Assembly (NCBI RefSeq): GCF_002914585.1
Contig: NZ_PDDM01000025.1
Location: 22,869 to 86,868, forward strand
DNA: 64,000 bases
Direction: 5' to 3'
Origin: Pseudanabaena sp. BC1403
GTDB lineage: Bacteria; Cyanobacteriota; Cyanobacteriia; Pseudanabaenales; Pseudanabaenaceae
Part shown: positions 63,718 to 64,000 of the stretch, piece by piece
Layout: each line of letters starts with the position of its first letter
Numbering within the stretch: position 1 is the first letter of the stretch
Notes under the pieces: model-generated
The model's input: only the letters and a program-made list of their open reading frames with translations
Told to the model about the DNA's origin: nothing
Databases searched by the model: none
Made by a program: the position numbers and the translations under genes

Positions 63718-64000
63718 GTATAGGCAAAAAAACTTATAACTGGGATTACTGGGCATTGGTGGTGTACGACAATGATTCCTACATTTTGTGGACATAAAGA
63801 AATCTTGCTCATGACCAGAGGTCATAGACTAGCTCGGGTGGGTGTTTTTCCAAGTCTAGCTCATAGCGACCGAAGCGATTAATATTCTAGGTTAAGTATG
63901 TCGAGGTACTTCCAACCCACATTCCGCTCCCAAAAAGAAGCGCAAAATAATTAGAATAGGAAAAAAGCAAGGATAGAAACAGGAGGGAGATATCAGAAAC
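63718..64000. other. right-edge non-coding or degenerate stretch
   Basis: No convincing gene, element or terminator is seen in these 283 bases. Short plus-strand frames such as YNWDYWALVVYDNDSYILWT (about 63738-63797) look protein-like but stop quickly, and a small ATGACC-AGA-GGTCAT hairpin is present near 63812. It may be a decayed gene or a leader for DNA beyond the window. Confidence 0.4.

Noticed and set aside
63718..64000. Right-edge stretch considered as an insertion-sequence end or structured RNA
   Set aside because: No transposase motif, terminal repeat or known RNA consensus could be identified by eye.

Overview
This window reads as chromosomal DNA of a cyanobacterium. It carries psaE (photosystem I subunit IV), a CO2-hydration protein of the ChpX/ChpY (CupA/CupB) family and several cyanobacteria-only conserved proteins, and the octamer GCGATCGC (HIP1) recurs throughout the backbone. 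Gene-end palindromes, a DnaB intein and multicopy small repeats would fit a Pseudanabaena-like, non-heterocystous lineage, but that placement is inference.

Layout. 0-1.9 kb: the truncated 3' part of a Septu/retron-type defence pair (AAA ATPase plus HNH nuclease). 1.9-6.4 kb: an operon of a Ca2+-type P-ATPase and a DUF697-like membrane GTPase. 6.6-13.8 kb: housekeeping genes (hisB, a diguanylate cyclase overlapping bioF, a ferritin-like di-iron protein, mutM, psaE, an L,D-transpeptidase, a small conserved protein, a methyltransferase). 13.8-14.5 kb: a hicBA toxin-antitoxin pair beside a broken Uma2 nuclease gene. 14.5-24.2 kb: membrane proteins, a lipoprotein, infC, aroB, holA, a polyprenyl-phosphate sugar transferase and an EGY/site-2-protease homologue that has lost its HExxH motif. 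24.5-27.2 kb: dnaB interrupted by a 429-residue LAGLIDADG intein. 27.3-37.7 kb: an ABM-domain membrane protein, three glycosyltransferases, a COG5610-type HAD protein, the stand-alone CO2-hydration protein, a geranylgeranyl-reductase-family flavoprotein and an aldo/keto reductase. 37.9-52.5 kb: a 1438-residue membrane protein, an intact Uma2 protein, a fused 5-oxoprolinase/hydantoinase, an esterase, a retropepsin-like protein, sppA, a GT2 transferase and a flavin oxidoreductase. 52.6-53.8 kb: an integrase remnant and degenerate DNA. 53.8-63.7 kb: an AT-rich, HIP1-poor surface-polysaccharide cluster with D-glycero-D-manno-heptose genes (hddA, gmhA, gmhB), two nucleotide-sugar epimerase/dehydratases, a C-methyltransferase, a GT4-GT2 fusion and another glycosyltransferase.

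How the genes relate. The last 10 kb looks like one directional unit that makes, modifies and polymerises a heptose-containing surface glycan; the sugar transferase at 19.8 kb could initiate such a glycan, but it is far away. The rest is a mosaic of short housekeeping units. The most striking non-coding features are a 107-bp MITE-like family (four full copies and one diverged), a second inverted-repeat family with AATTCTCATT ends, near-perfect long palindromes at most gene ends (some containing the stop codons of both convergent genes), and CCTTTTT heptamer repeats inserted in frame inside mutM and the oxoprolinase. No tRNA, rRNA or CRISPR array was seen.
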